DNA from: Bacillus_AB infantis_B
Lineage (GTDB): Bacteria > Bacillota > Bacilli > Bacillales > Cytobacillaceae
DNA length: 64,000 nt
Reading direction: 5' to 3'
NCBI RefSeq assembly: GCF_008180445.1
Contig: NZ_VTER01000002.1
Location: 124,001 to 188,000 of the forward strand
Part shown: positions 1 to 8,331 of the stretch, piece by piece
How the letters are laid out: every line of letters starts with the position of its first letter
How positions within the stretch are numbered: position 1 is the first letter of the stretch
Position numbers and translations under genes: made by a program
The notes under the pieces: model-generated
Told to the model about the DNA's origin: nothing
What the model saw: only the letters and a program-made list of their open reading frames with translations
Databases searched by the model: none

Positions 1-206
1 GCCTGGGAAACAGCCTTCTTTACCTGAGCCCTGTCCATGGCATCGCATGCGATGATATCAGGCAGCATCCCCGGAATCCTGCGCAGTTTTTCCAGATTTT
101 CAATCGATCTTGAAGCAGCAATGACATGAAAGCCCTTGTTAAGCAGCGCTTCCGTGAGGGAATAGCCCATTCCGCCGGCAGCGCCTAATACTAATGCAGT
201 TTTCAT
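1..206 (-). CDS. NAD(P)-binding SDR/epimerase-like protein (partial)
   Basis: Only the first 68 codons are inside the window; the rest lies beyond position 1. The protein begins MKTALVLGAAGGMGYS, a glycine-rich nucleotide-binding loop after a first beta strand, followed by a second strand ending in ASRS. This is typical of Rossmann-fold NAD(P)H-dependent dehydrogenases/epimerases. The ATG at 206-204 is preceded on its strand by GGGAGAGAA, a good ribosome site. It lies on the same strand as the TetR gene upstream, and its leader carries a 15-bp palindrome matching the one in front of tetR, so it is probably repressed by that regulator. Substrate cannot be told. Confidence 0.75.
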   Translation of the reverse strand, partial: MKTALVLGAAGGMGYSLTEALLNKGFHVIAASRSIENLEKLRRIPGMLPDIIACDAMDRAQVKKAVSQ

Positions 207-229
207 AATAATTCTCTCCCTTTAATTTA

Positions 230-244
230 TTGACCGGTGTTCAA
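230..244. promoter_or_regulatory. TetR operator candidate 1 (SDR promoter)
   Basis: TTGACCGGTGTTCAA is a near-perfect inverted repeat located 24 nt before the SDR start. Its reverse-oriented twin is at 900-914; 12 of 15 positions agree when one site is inverted. Confidence 0.6.
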
Positions 245-283
245 TTATTCGTTTTAAAAAAAGAAATGGATTCCATTTCTTTT

Positions 284-871
284 TTATGATTTAGCTGCAG
301 CCTCTAATCCGCCTATGATAAAGCGCGCATGTGTGCGGGCAAGATTTTGTGTTTCCTCAAACTCAGCCTCTGAGCGGCTGAAGTGGGTGACAAATCCGTG
401 CAGGCTGATAAAAGCGGACCAGATTTGCTGTGCTGCAGGCGGCTGTGAAAGAAGGGCGGCAACCGCTTCGGCAAAGTGCCGGTAGCTTTCATAGGGAGCT
501 TCCTGCATATAGCAGTCCAGTTCTTCATCACGGATCAGAAACATCACTTCATAATGCTTTTGATGGGTCAATCCGAAACGGATATAGCCGAGAAGGATCT
601 CAAACAGCTTTTCTTCATCGGACAACCCGGTGCGGCCCATGATTTCCTTCAGCAGAGCATTTAATTTTCCGAACCCCTGCTCCGCAATGCCGTAGAAAAG
701 CTCAGCTTTATTTTTAAAATGATAATAAAGGGCGCCATGGCTGCAGTTCAGGGCCTGGGCCACTTTCCTCATAGAGGCGGAGCTGTAGCCTTGTGATACA
801 AATAGTTCTCTTGCGGCGTCCAGGATCGCTTCTTTTGTCAGCTCAGACTGGGCAGATTTTCTTGGAGACAT
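284..871 (-). CDS. TetR/AcrR family transcriptional regulator
   Basis: This is a 195-aa one-domain-plus-ligand-domain repressor. Residues 10-55 form the TetR helix-turn-helix: AILDAARELFVSQGYSSASM leads into a recognition helix HGALYYHFKNK, the family hallmark. The remaining helical part would bind a ligand. The ATG at 871 is preferred over an upstream in-frame GTG at 880, because AAAGGTG sits seven bases ahead of the ATG and overlaps the GTG. The gene lies upstream of and codirectional with the SDR gene, and both promoters carry the same palindrome. It is therefore most likely autoregulated and controls the SDR gene. The ligand is unknown. Confidence 0.88.
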   Translation of the reverse strand: MSPRKSAQSELTKEAILDAARELFVSQGYSSASMRKVAQALNCSHGALYYHFKNKAELFYGIAEQGFGKLNALLKEIMGRTGLSDEEKLFEILLGYIRFGLTHQKHYEVMFLIRDEELDCYMQEAPYESYRHFAEAVAALLSQPPAAQQIWSAFISLHGFVTHFSRSEAEFEETQNLARTHARFIIGGLEAAAKS

Positions 872-899
872 GATGATCACCTTTGCTGAATATATTTTA

Positions 900-914
900 T
901 TGAACAGTGGTTAA
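900..914. promoter_or_regulatory. TetR operator candidate 2 (tetR promoter)
   Basis: TTGAACAGTGGTTAA is an imperfect palindrome 29 nt upstream of tetR. Read on the other strand it matches the site at 230-244 at 12 of 15 positions, which suggests autoregulation. Confidence 0.6.
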
Positions 915-1072
915 TTAAATTATATGCATTCCCAAAGGAATTTTCAACCATATTAATAAAAAAGCAGCCAGCTTTTATTAAAACTTCACGCTAAGAAAAG
1001 GATTCCCGGGCCGCTAAAGAGGGAATCTGATAAGATGGATACATAAGTTTATTTCTGCAAAGGGGTACTATC

Positions 1073-1600
1073 ATGGAAAATAAAAAATTTTGCCGGGAGT
1101 CTTTTGTCGTAAAAACGAGCATTGTGCTCCCGCCGGATACAAATAATTATGGAACTTTATTTGGCGGCAGGCTGATGGCCTATATTGATGACGTTGCAGC
1201 CATTTCGGCCATGCGCCACGCCAGGATGAATGTCCTGACAGCTTCAACTGACTCTGTTGATTTCCTCCACCCGATCTATGAAAGCAATTCTGTCTGTCTG
1301 GAATCTTTCGTCACTTATACAGGAAGATCTTCAATGGAAATCTTCGTCAAGGTCATTGCCGAAGATCTGATTACAGGAGAGAGGAATGTCTGCGCCGTCT
1401 CATTCCTGACTTTTGTCGCAATAGATGATCAGGGCAAGCCGACTGCAGTGCCGCAGGTTGTCCCGGAAACAGAAGAAGAGAAAAGCCTTCATGAATCAGC
1501 CAAGGAGCGACTCGAAATCCGCAAAAAACGCCGGAAAGACAGCGAAGCGTGTGCAAATAAATATGGTGCAGACCTTCCGTGGCAGCGGGACAGGGGATGA
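1073..1600 (+). CDS. Hotdog-fold acyl-CoA thioesterase (YkhA type)
   Basis: This 175-aa cytosolic enzyme would hydrolyse acyl-CoA thioesters. It shows the single-hotdog acyl-CoA thioesterase signature: NNYGTLFGGRLMAYIDDVAA near residues 24-43 contains the G-x-L-FGG-x-L-M-x-x-I-D core with the catalytic Asp, followed by VDFLHPIYESN. Length and C-terminal charged tail (EIRKKRRKDSE) match B. subtilis YkhA, about 175 aa. The ATG at 1073 follows AAAGGGG. It is a stand-alone unit closed by a hairpin terminator just downstream. The physiological acyl chain cannot be inferred from sequence. Confidence 0.85.
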   Translation: MENKKFCRESFVVKTSIVLPPDTNNYGTLFGGRLMAYIDDVAAISAMRHARMNVLTASTDSVDFLHPIYESNSVCLESFVTYTGRSSMEIFVKVIAEDLITGERNVCAVSFLTFVAIDDQGKPTAVPQVVPETEEEKSLHESAKERLEIRKKRRKDSEACANKYGADLPWQRDRG

Positions 1601-1614
1601 CCGGCACACGAAGG

Positions 1615-1643
1615 AGCAGCTGGAAGAGCTGCTTCTTTTTTTT
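1615..1643 (+). terminator. Rho-independent terminator after thioesterase gene
   Basis: AGCAGCT and AGCTGCT form a 7-bp stem around GGAAG, followed by a T-rich tract. Confidence 0.8.
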
Positions 1644-1719
1644 GCAGAGATTAGAGCAAAAGGATGAAAGTAAATGGTAGAATATAGGAAAAGTCTATAT
1701 TGAAGGAGAGAATAGGAGC

Positions 1720-2199
1720 TTGAATAAACGGGGAATTTTAGTTCTTGTTGTTATTTTATTGGCAGCAGCGGGCGGCGGCTGGACGTATGCAAGGGGAAAT
1801 ATGCATGAATACGACTACACACAGGAAACCAAGCAGCTAAAAAGGGATAAGCTGCCGATGGCAATCAAGCTGCCGGAAAGAATGCCTTTCCCTGACATGA
1901 AAGTATGGGAAACCTATTCAGACGGTGTTGGCCAGGTGGAAATGACTTTTATGAATAAAAACAAAAACACCGTGGAGCTGGTCATTAAAAAAGAAGAATT
2001 TGAGTACCAGGAAGGGTTAAAGCAGGAAGAGGTCCGAATCGGAGACCTGGAAGGCTTATTTATTCCAGATGATGGCGATAAAAGGATTCTGTACTGGGAG
2101 GATGAAGGCATCCACTATCAAATTACATATATACCATTATTGACGCCTGGCGAAGTCAGCCGAACCCAGATGATCAAGATGGCAGAGTCTTTTTATTAA
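1720..2199 (+). CDS. Membrane-anchored hypothetical protein, DUF4367-like
   Basis: This is a 159-aa protein with a single N-terminal membrane segment (about residues 5-24, ILVLVVILLAAAGGGW) and an extracytoplasmic domain. The domain shows the pattern of the DUF4367 type: 'IKLPERMPFP' early, a strand-rich middle, and a final helix 'MIKMAESF' ending the protein. The TTG start is supported by GGAGAGAATAGGAGC upstream. It ends 37 nt before an acetyltransferase gene and may form an operon with it. The same general architecture recurs in the proteins at 13143 and 13913. The fold assignment is inference, and no function is known. Confidence 0.6.
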   Translation: MNKRGILVLVVILLAAAGGGWTYARGNMHEYDYTQETKQLKRDKLPMAIKLPERMPFPDMKVWETYSDGVGQVEMTFMNKNKNTVELVIKKEEFEYQEGLKQEEVRIGDLEGLFIPDDGDKRILYWEDEGIHYQITYIPLLTPGEVSRTQMIKMAESFY

Positions 2200-2236
2200 G
2201 ATAAATTTAGGAAGCTGGTTAAGCGGAGGGGTTGAA

Positions 2237-2698
2237 TTGGAAGTTATCATAAAGGCTTCAACTGAGCATATTGAGAGTATCTTAAATTTAAGGATTCTTC
2301 TCTTAAAAGAGCTGGGTGAGCTGGCATCGCCTAAAGAAGAAGACATACTTTCCGCGGCAACAAGGGATTATCTTCAAGTAGCTTTAGCTAACGGGGAATT
2401 TATCTCTTATCTCGCGGAGAGAGATGGAAAAATGGCAGCCTCCAGCGGGATTGCTATTTTCCGAAGGCCTCCTTATCCGGGGAACATTAAAGGAGTGGAA
2501 GCTTATATTCTGAACATGTATACACTGCCGGAATTCCGCGGACTTGGCATTGGGAAGAGGCTTTTGCAGGAATGTTTGGATGAATGCAGGGCCAGGGGAG
2601 TCAAGAGGGTTTGGCTCCATGCTTCCCAGGACGGCGAGCCGCTCTACAGAAAAGCTGGCTTCACTGGAAATAAAGGAGAATTGGAGCTGCTGCTCTAA
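2237..2698 (+). CDS. GNAT family N-acetyltransferase
   Basis: This 153-aa protein would transfer an acetyl group from acetyl-CoA to an unidentified amine. The acetyl-CoA binding motif RGLGIGKRLL is at about residues 103-112, preceded by the beta-4 strand AYILNMYTLPEF. The C-terminal YRKAGF is typical of motif B. The TTG start has a GGAGGGG site eight bases upstream. Full family length, no breaks. It sits directly behind the DUF4367-like gene. Confidence 0.88.
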   Translation: MEVIIKASTEHIESILNLRILLLKELGELASPKEEDILSAATRDYLQVALANGEFISYLAERDGKMAASSGIAIFRRPPYPGNIKGVEAYILNMYTLPEFRGLGIGKRLLQECLDECRARGVKRVWLHASQDGEPLYRKAGFTGNKGELELLL

Positions 2699-2790
2699 AA
2701 ATTCCGAGATGTTTTTGTAAAGATGATGTTAGGATAGAGACACTAACCTCACACAAGGCGGCTGCAAGGCTTTGTGTGTTTTCTGGAGCT

Positions 2791-2815
2791 CCCAGTATAC
2801 TGGGCGGCTTTTTTT
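2791..2815 (+). terminator. Terminator after GNAT gene
   Basis: CCCAGTATACTGGG is a perfect palindrome followed by CGGC and a run of seven T. Confidence 0.7.
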
Positions 2816-2950
2816 CTGCACGCAGTTAATTTTCCTCCAGCCAACTTACTTGCTTGCTTCTTAATTAGTTAAGGGGACACAATAAGATTGCTCTAGACCC
2901 ACCCGATTCCTGCCTGCTATTATAGTCAAGTGCTAAAAAGGAGGTCCGGG

Positions 2951-3823
2951 ATGGAAGAACAAAAGTATAAGGATCTGAAGCTTGGGGAGCGCGGGGCCAT
3001 CATAAGCATCATCGCTTACATATGCCTTTCGGTCCTTAAGCTCGCAGTAGGATATATAAGTGACTCGGCTGCCCTGAAGGCAGACGGTTTAAATAATACA
3101 ACGGATATTATCGCATCTATCGCAGTATTGATCGGACTGAAGATATCGCAGCGGCCGCCTGACCAGAATCATGGCTATGGCCATTGGAAGAGCGAGACGA
3201 TCGCCTCCATGGTTGCTTCGTTCATCATGGCTGCTGTCGGACTGCAGGTGTTAATAGAAGGAGCAGCTTCCATTTTTGATGGGGGGAAGGAAACGCCGCC
3301 TGATATCATCGCGGCCTATACAGGCATCTTTTCAGCGCTAGCCATGTATTTTGTCTACCGGTATAATAAGCGGCTGGCTGATAAAATTAAAAGCAAAGCC
3401 GTCATGGCTGCGGCGAAGGATAATCTATCCGATGCCTGGGTGAGTATCGGTACGGCCATCGGTATCTTTGGTTCGCAATTGAAAATGCCCTGGCTTGATA
3501 CCGTAACAGCCATCATTGTCGGGCTGCTGATCTGCAAGACTGCCTGGGATATATTCATACAGGCCTCACATGACCTTTCCGACGGATTTGATGAAAATTT
3601 GCTCCTCAAATACAGCGACGAAATCCTGAAGGTGTCCGGCGTAAAGGGCATTAAAGCAATCAAGGGAAGGAATTACGGCAATAATGAAGTATTGGATGTA
3701 GTCATCCTGGTCAATTCAACCCTGGATATCAGGCAAGCGCATGATATCGCCACACATGTGGAAAAAGTGCTGATGAAGGATCACGGGGTTTATGATGTCC
3801 ATGTTCATGTGGAACCTAATTAA
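2951..3823 (+). CDS. Cation diffusion facilitator (Mn-type CDF) transporter
   Basis: This 290-aa membrane antiporter exports divalent metal in exchange for protons. The six-helix CDF domain covers residues 15-205 and the cytoplasmic alpha-beta domain residues 210-290. The metal-site motifs are visible: ADGLNNTTDI in helix 2 reads NxxxD, and DNLSDAW in helix 5 reads DxxxD. In the CDF family this N/D combination is typical of manganese exporters such as MntE/MneS, whereas zinc members carry H/DxxxD. The ATG at 2951 is chosen because AAAGGAGGT lies 6-13 bases before it; an in-frame GTG at 2930 lies upstream of that site. Manganese specificity is inferred from motif only. Confidence 0.88.
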   Translation: MEEQKYKDLKLGERGAIISIIAYICLSVLKLAVGYISDSAALKADGLNNTTDIIASIAVLIGLKISQRPPDQNHGYGHWKSETIASMVASFIMAAVGLQVLIEGAASIFDGGKETPPDIIAAYTGIFSALAMYFVYRYNKRLADKIKSKAVMAAAKDNLSDAWVSIGTAIGIFGSQLKMPWLDTVTAIIVGLLICKTAWDIFIQASHDLSDGFDENLLLKYSDEILKVSGVKGIKAIKGRNYGNNEVLDVVILVNSTLDIRQAHDIATHVEKVLMKDHGVYDVHVHVEPN

Positions 3824-3896
3824 GGGGAGGAAGGGGCAGTTTAGACTGTCTCTTTTTTATCGTCTTAAAGGAGAAAGACTAATTTAAGGCAACGTG

Positions 3897-3933
3897 AAAA
3901 AGGAGGTACGGAATTCTTCCGTATCTCCTTTTT
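3897..3933. terminator. Strong bidirectional hairpin terminator
   Basis: A long stem, AAAAAGGAG-TACGGA paired with TCCGTA-CTCCTTTTT, is flanked by A and T runs on both sides. Confidence 0.8.
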
Positions 3934-3986
3934 GTATTGAAAAGTAAATTTTTGTAATGGGAATTTGCAAAAAAAGTTCAAAGACC

Positions 3987-4117
3987 TGTTGATTGCAGTG
4001 CAAGGCATGTAGACTCCTGCGGGAGATAGCGGAAGAGTTGAGACCCCGCAGGAGCTTGCTCCGAGGAGGCTCAACTCCGCCCCGCGGAAAGCGAAGTGCC
4101 TGGAACGGAAATCAACA
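3987..4117. repeat. 131-nt structured intergenic element (Bacillaceae dispersed type)
   Basis: The element is closed by TGTTGATT at its left end and AATCAACA at its right end. Inside, CTCCTGCGGG pairs with CCCCGCAGGAG, GAGTTGAG pairs with CTCAACTC, and GAGCTTGCTC is a small hairpin. I associate this CTCCTGCGGG / CCCGCGGAAAGCGAAGTGCC arrangement with a repeat family scattered through many Bacillus-group genomes. Only one copy is in this window. Confidence 0.7.
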
Positions 4118-4172
4118 GCCCTATCCATAATATTATCCTAATCTTAAGCAGTCCCATCAATTTCCTGGTCTA

Positions 4173-4517
4173 TCAAGCAGCCCCATCCGCAAACTTCAAA
4201 AGCAGATGTGACAGTTTCTCTTTTTCTTCCTCGTTTCCAACCTTCCATAATTCCTTCAGCAGTTTTTCCTCGCGGTTTTGCGGGTCGACATTCTGTGCAA
4301 GATATTCTGCGATCTTTTTTGCTGTAGCGGCAAGCTGTTCTTCATTTAAACCAATTTTCTTGCCAAGCTCGATCCGCTCCGCCAGATAGCCTCGGAACTC
4401 GTCAAAGCTGCTTAAGATATCCGCTGCCTTGTCTTCTGAGATCCTGCTGACAGTGTCCTCAATATTATTTTCATTAAGTTCGCCCTGCTCATTTACCATA
4501 TGGTTTTGTTCGGACAT
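4173..4517 (-). CDS. DUF3243 domain-containing protein (YmfJ-like)
   Basis: This 114-aa soluble, highly charged protein is all-helical by composition. The segment from about residue 28 to 105 (DKAADILSSFDEFRGYLAER, GLNEEQLAATAKKIAEYL, EEKEKLSHLLLKFA) is the DUF3243 domain known from B. subtilis YmfJ. The ATG at 4517 is supported by GGAGGGATC; an upstream in-frame ATG lacks a site. It follows tatC by 72 nt on the same strand and may be read from the dehydrogenase-tat operon or independently. The family has no established biochemical role that I can name. Confidence 0.75.
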   Translation of the reverse strand: MSEQNHMVNEQGELNENNIEDTVSRISEDKAADILSSFDEFRGYLAERIELGKKIGLNEEQLAATAKKIAEYLAQNVDPQNREEKLLKELWKVGNEEEKEKLSHLLLKFADGAA

Positions 4518-4589
4518 TCCTGATCCCTCCGTATGATGAAGTCTATGATTCTCATTACCTCTCACAGGCGTCTTTTAAACTAGCAGGCA

Positions 4590-5321
4590 TTAAACCTCTG
4601 TTGCCTGCAGTGCTGCTTCCTGCCTGAGAATCTTGCGGAATGACAGCTTTGACAGCAGGATGCCGACTTCATATAATCCGATCAGCGGGATGAGGACAAT
4701 CATCTGCGAAAACAGATCCGGCGGCGTGATCAAGGCGGAAACGACTGCCAGTACGAGATAGGCATACTTGCGCATGGAGCTTAACTGTTTTGGTGTGACG
4801 ATATTGATGGTGGTCAGGAACATCAGCATCAGCGGCACCTCGAACAGGAAGCCGAATGGAATGGTGGACATCATCATGAAAGAAAAATATTCCCTCGCTG
4901 TAATCATCATGTCAAAATGATGATTGCCCAAATTGATCAGAAACCGGTAGACGGTCGGGAAGATGATGTAAAACCCGAATGCAATGCCTCCGGCGAAGCT
5001 TAAAAAGATGGCCGGGAGGTACATGACGGTGGTTTTGCTTTCTTTTTCCGTCAATGCCGGCTTCACAAAGATCCACAGCTGGTAAGCGATGAAAGGGAGG
5101 GAGAGGCCGAGGCTGATGCAGCCGGCAATCCCGGTGTACAGCCTCACCACATCCAGCGGCCCCAGCATGACCAGCTTATATTCCTGGGAAAGGAGGGGGA
5201 GCAGCTTGTTAATGAACACAAACGATAAGATAAAGCAGGATAGGAAAAAGATCAGTGACCGGATGATTGCTTTCCTGAGATCGGTTATATGTTCAACAAG
5301 TGTTTGCTCATCGGTTTTCAT
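4590..5321 (-). CDS. tatC: Sec-independent protein translocase TatC
   Basis: This 243-aa polytopic protein is the signal-peptide receptor of the twin-arginine export system. Six transmembrane helices are visible, and the conserved N-terminal cytoplasmic start 'HITDLRKAIIRS' corresponds to the family's H-[IL]-x-E/D-L-R motif. The loop 'FVKPALTEKESK' after helix 2 (W-x-F-x-x-P-[AG]-L-x-x-x-E) is also diagnostic. The start follows AGGGAGGG. It lies 18 nt after tatA in an operon with a Tat substrate, so this TatAC pair is probably dedicated to the dehydrogenase subunit upstream, as TatAdCd is to PhoD in B. subtilis. Confidence 0.96.
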   Translation of the reverse strand: MKTDEQTLVEHITDLRKAIIRSLIFFLSCFILSFVFINKLLPLLSQEYKLVMLGPLDVVRLYTGIAGCISLGLSLPFIAYQLWIFVKPALTEKESKTTVMYLPAIFLSFAGGIAFGFYIIFPTVYRFLINLGNHHFDMMITAREYFSFMMMSTIPFGFLFEVPLMLMFLTTINIVTPKQLSSMRKYAYLVLAVVSALITPPDLFSQMIVLIPLIGLYEVGILLSKLSFRKILRQEAALQATEV

Positions 5322-5339
5322 TGTAATCCCTCCCTGCTT

Positions 5340-5555
5340 TTAGATCTGCTGGTTCTTGTCCTTGGACAGATCCGCTTTTTTTGCTGTGTCTTCTTCATCA
5401 TCATCATTCATCAGGCTGTTGGCTGATTTTTTGAACTCGGATAAAGTCTTCCCGAAGGCTGAACCGATTTCAGGCAGTTTTTTCGGACCAAAGATGATCA
5501 GGGTGATGACGAGAATGATAATTAAGCCGGGAATGCCGATATTAGTGAATCCCAT
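5340..5555 (-). CDS. tatA: Twin-arginine translocase subunit TatA
   Basis: This 71-aa pore-forming component has one N-terminal membrane helix (residues 5-20, IGIPGLIIILVITLII), the invariant FGPKKLPEIG hinge, an amphipathic helix and a short acidic/charged tail. Its ribosome site is AAAGGAGTG. No TatB-like protein is present, as in other Gram-positives. It is encoded 18 nt ahead of tatC and 19 nt behind the GMC oxidoreductase gene. Confidence 0.95.
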   Translation of the reverse strand: MGFTNIGIPGLIIILVITLIIFGPKKLPEIGSAFGKTLSEFKKSANSLMNDDDEEDTAKKADLSKDKNQQI

Positions 5556-5574
5556 TTCTTTTCACTCCTTTGAT

Positions 5575-7284
5575 TTATACAAGGGCTCCGCCTTGTTTGC
5601 TGTATTTGATGATGCCTTCTGCTGCACGGTAGGCAAATGCGCCGACAGTGCCGGTTGGGTTGTAGCCGCCATTATGGGCGAATGCGGATGCGCCGACTAC
5701 AAATACATTCTCTGCATCCCACATCTGCAGATAATTGTTCACAGCTGATGTTTCCGGTTCAGCCCCCATGATGACACCGCCCGTGTTATGTGTGGTCTGG
5801 TAAGGGACGATATCATAATGCTCAAGCGGGCTGCGGTCATTGACCAGGTTTGCGCCCATTTCTTTCATGATATTGTCGGTGATTTTGCCGATATAGTTAT
5901 ACAGATTCTTGTCCTGCTGGGTGAAGTCATAGGTCAGCCTCAATAGCGGCAGGCCGAATGCATCTTTATAGGATGGATCAAGATCAAGATAATTGTACTG
6001 TGTCGGCATGGATGCACCCTGGGTCCCGATATTCAGGTGGCGTGTATAATATTTAACAGACTGCTTCTTGAATTCTTTACCCCATCTTGGCGTATCCTGC
6101 GGCACCGGGTTTGTCTGGATCGGCCGCTTCCCGGACTGGTTCAGGGAAATGGAGCCGCCATGGATAAAGTCGACTTCAGAATGGTCAAAATTATCTCCGT
6201 TATAATCATCGACAGAGGCACCGAGTGCGCCTGCTCCCATGAATGTATTGAACTGCTCTTCATCAAAGAATCCGGTTGAGCCCGGCAGGATCTGATAGCA
6301 GTAATTTTTCCCGATGACGCCCTGGCCGGTTTCAGGATTATAAGGCCTGCCAAGGTTGGATGACAGCAGCAGGCGTGCATTATTCATCACATAGCTTGTC
6401 AGGACGACGATGTCTGCTGGCTGGATGAATTCTTCCTTTGTCAGCACATCCACATATCTGACTCCGGTTGCCTTCGTTCCGTCATGAAGGACCTCGGTTA
6501 CATTGGAATAGGTGCGGAGCTCGAAGTTGCCTGTATCCTTTGCATAAGGGATGACTGAAACTGTCGGATCCGCTTTTGCGCCATATTCACAGCCGAAGCG
6601 CTCGCAGAAAGCGCAATACTGGCAGGCTGCCATTTTGGCGCCATACTGATTTTCATAAGCCTGGCTCATGTTGGCAGAAGGCATATGATATGGCTTCATG
6701 CCTAAGTTTTTCGCCGCATCTTTAAAGCGCTTGGTGAGAGGTGTTTCCTTCATTGGCGGGTTTGGATAGGGATTGGACCTTTTGCCGCCGAACGGATTTT
6801 CCTCGCCGCCGATGCCGGCTGTTTTTTCAAAAGTGTCGTAATACGGTTCAAGTTCATCATAGGTAATGCCCCAATCCTGCACCTGGAGGCCCTTGATTTT
6901 GCTCTCGCCATACTTTGCTACCGTTTGGGATTTAATCTCGAAATCATAAGGCAGGAACCGGTAGGTATGGCCATTCCAGTGGACACCTGAGCCGCCGAGC
7001 CCCTCTCCAAGCAGGAACGATCCAAGCTGGCGCATCGGCAAAGCCCGTTCCTTTGCCGTGTTCCGGAAAGTGAGTGTTTCTTTGGATAAATCCTGCATCA
7101 ATTCGTAGCGGATCGCGTAGCGCAGCTCATCATGGACAACATAATAGTCCTTGACGCCCCTTTCCTTGCCGCGTTCAAGCCCGACAACCTTCATGCCCTG
7201 CTTGGCGAGCTCGGCAGAAATGATGCCGCCTGCCCATCCTACTCCGACTACCACTACATCTGTCTTTGGTAAAGTTTTTGCCAT
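5575..7284 (-). CDS. GMC-family FAD-dependent oxidoreductase (gluconate 2-dehydrogenase large-subunit type)
   Basis: This 569-aa flavoprotein would oxidise a sugar, sugar acid or alcohol and pass electrons to the respiratory chain. Residues 9-40 hold the FAD loop (VVVVGVGWAGGIISAELAKQ). A cysteine cluster CQYCAFCERFGC near residues 220-231 is found in the membrane gluconate/sorbitol dehydrogenase branch. The C-terminal HNTGGVIMG and GYNPTGTVGAFAYRAA segments hold the GMC catalytic and FAD-contact regions. It has no export signal of its own and follows a Tat-signal subunit gene by 19 nt. The pair is likely exported together as a folded complex by the TatAC encoded next. The substrate is unproven. 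Confidence 0.9.
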   Translation of the reverse strand: MAKTLPKTDVVVVGVGWAGGIISAELAKQGMKVVGLERGKERGVKDYYVVHDELRYAIRYELMQDLSKETLTFRNTAKERALPMRQLGSFLLGEGLGGSGVHWNGHTYRFLPYDFEIKSQTVAKYGESKIKGLQVQDWGITYDELEPYYDTFEKTAGIGGEENPFGGKRSNPYPNPPMKETPLTKRFKDAAKNLGMKPYHMPSANMSQAYENQYGAKMAACQYCAFCERFGCEYGAKADPTVSVIPYAKDTGNFELRTYSNVTEVLHDGTKATGVRYVDVLTKEEFIQPADIVVLTSYVMNNARLLLSSNLGRPYNPETGQGVIGKNYCYQILPGSTGFFDEEQFNTFMGAGALGASVDDYNGDNFDHSEVDFIHGGSISLNQSGKRPIQTNPVPQDTPRWGKEFKKQSVKYYTRHLNIGTQGASMPTQYNYLDLDPSYKDAFGLPLLRLTYDFTQQDKNLYNYIGKITDNIMKEMGANLVNDRSPLEHYDIVPYQTTHNTGGVIMGAEPETSAVNNYLQMWDAENVFVVGASAFAHNGGYNPTGTVGAFAYRAAEGIIKYSKQGGALV

Positions 7285-7303
7285 GATATCCCCCGATTTC
7301 TAT

Positions 7304-8059
7304 CTAGTTTGTATAAGCGTGAAGTGCTTTTGGTTCGATTTCCATGAATTCGTCTGATTCGATTTTGTCTATGTAGCTCATCTGATGCCCTGGGAAGTCC
7401 TTCATCTTCCAGCCTTCCATGCCGATGTTTCCGCTGTAAGCCGGATCCGCATAGACTCCCTCTATCGTTGCGGCCCTGAGCTGATTGAAAAAGGTTTTGG
7501 AAGACACGCCGCGGATTTTAACTTTATCAGCCTCAAAATCTTTCAGAATCTCATCCTGCTGATCTCCTTCCAGATCGGCGAAGCCCTTCGTGAACTTCTC
7601 CTGGCTGTAAGATTCAATCCGGTCAATCCCGGTATCAAACATTTCATTCCTCTTAAGAGGAGATTGATAGCCCTGGAAATTGGAGCCTGGGAAAAATGGG
7701 CCCTGCATGTACTCTCGTGCATTATTGCCCCACGCACCTGCCAGCTGATGGTCGATGAAAAAAGGTACCCCGAGTTCGATTGCGCCAGGACCGGTTTCGT
7801 CCTGTGGATAAATACGCTCGACTGCCTGCTGCAGCACTTCGAATTTCTGCGGGTTCGTAAAATAAAGCGGTGCCTGCTGATGTGAATTGGACGAGCTGTG
7901 TCCTTCTGTGTTGGAGCTGGACGCCTGTTCAGAACCGTTCATCCTGGACCCGATCAGTCCCCCGAGCAGCCCGCCACCAACCAATCCACCTGCAACATAG
8001 CTGGAATTGCGTATGAATTTACGTCTCGACATTTTTGAACCAGTCGATTGGTCAGCCAT
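7304..8059 (-). CDS. Gluconate 2-dehydrogenase subunit 3 family protein with Tat signal
   Basis: This 251-aa small subunit is the partner of the GMC flavoprotein downstream. Residues 10-40 are a classic Tat leader: SRRKFIRNS followed by a glycine-rich hydrophobic stretch (VAGGLVGGGLLGG). The segment from about 75 to 230 resembles the subunit-3 family, with 'LQQAVERIYPQDETGPGA' and 'FFIDHQLAG'. The ATG at 8059 has AAGGAGG upstream; an earlier in-frame start would bury the twin arginines too deep. It heads the operon subunit 3 - GMC - tatA - tatC and is divergent from a cytochrome c lipoprotein gene, the probable electron acceptor. Confidence 0.88.
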   Translation of the reverse strand: MADQSTGSKMSRRKFIRNSSYVAGGLVGGGLLGGLIGSRMNGSEQASSSNTEGHSSSNSHQQAPLYFTNPQKFEVLQQAVERIYPQDETGPGAIELGVPFFIDHQLAGAWGNNAREYMQGPFFPGSNFQGYQSPLKRNEMFDTGIDRIESYSQEKFTKGFADLEGDQQDEILKDFEADKVKIRGVSSKTFFNQLRAATIEGVYADPAYSGNIGMEGWKMKDFPGHQMSYIDKIESDEFMEIEPKALHAYTN

Positions 8060-8331
8060 AATTGTGCCTCCTTCTTGAAAAAAATATATTAAATAGGAAA
8101 GAAAATACTCTATCAAGCTTCCACTCTTGTTTTTCTGCTAAACATAGATTGCAGGATTCTTTTCTGAATTGATACTTTAGTCCTAGTAAACTGGAATGGT
8201 GATGACATTTTTGGAAAAAGAAGTCCTGTGGGTTTATAAGCCAGAGAATGTCACCTTGAAAATTCAGGTTTAGCTTAAAAGTCAAAGTGGAACTGTTATA
8301 TGTAATCAGCAGAAAGAAAGAGGGAGATAGA

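Noticed and set aside
3865..4128. 87-aa minus-strand frame
   Set aside because: It runs through the 131-nt structured repeat and the terminator before it.
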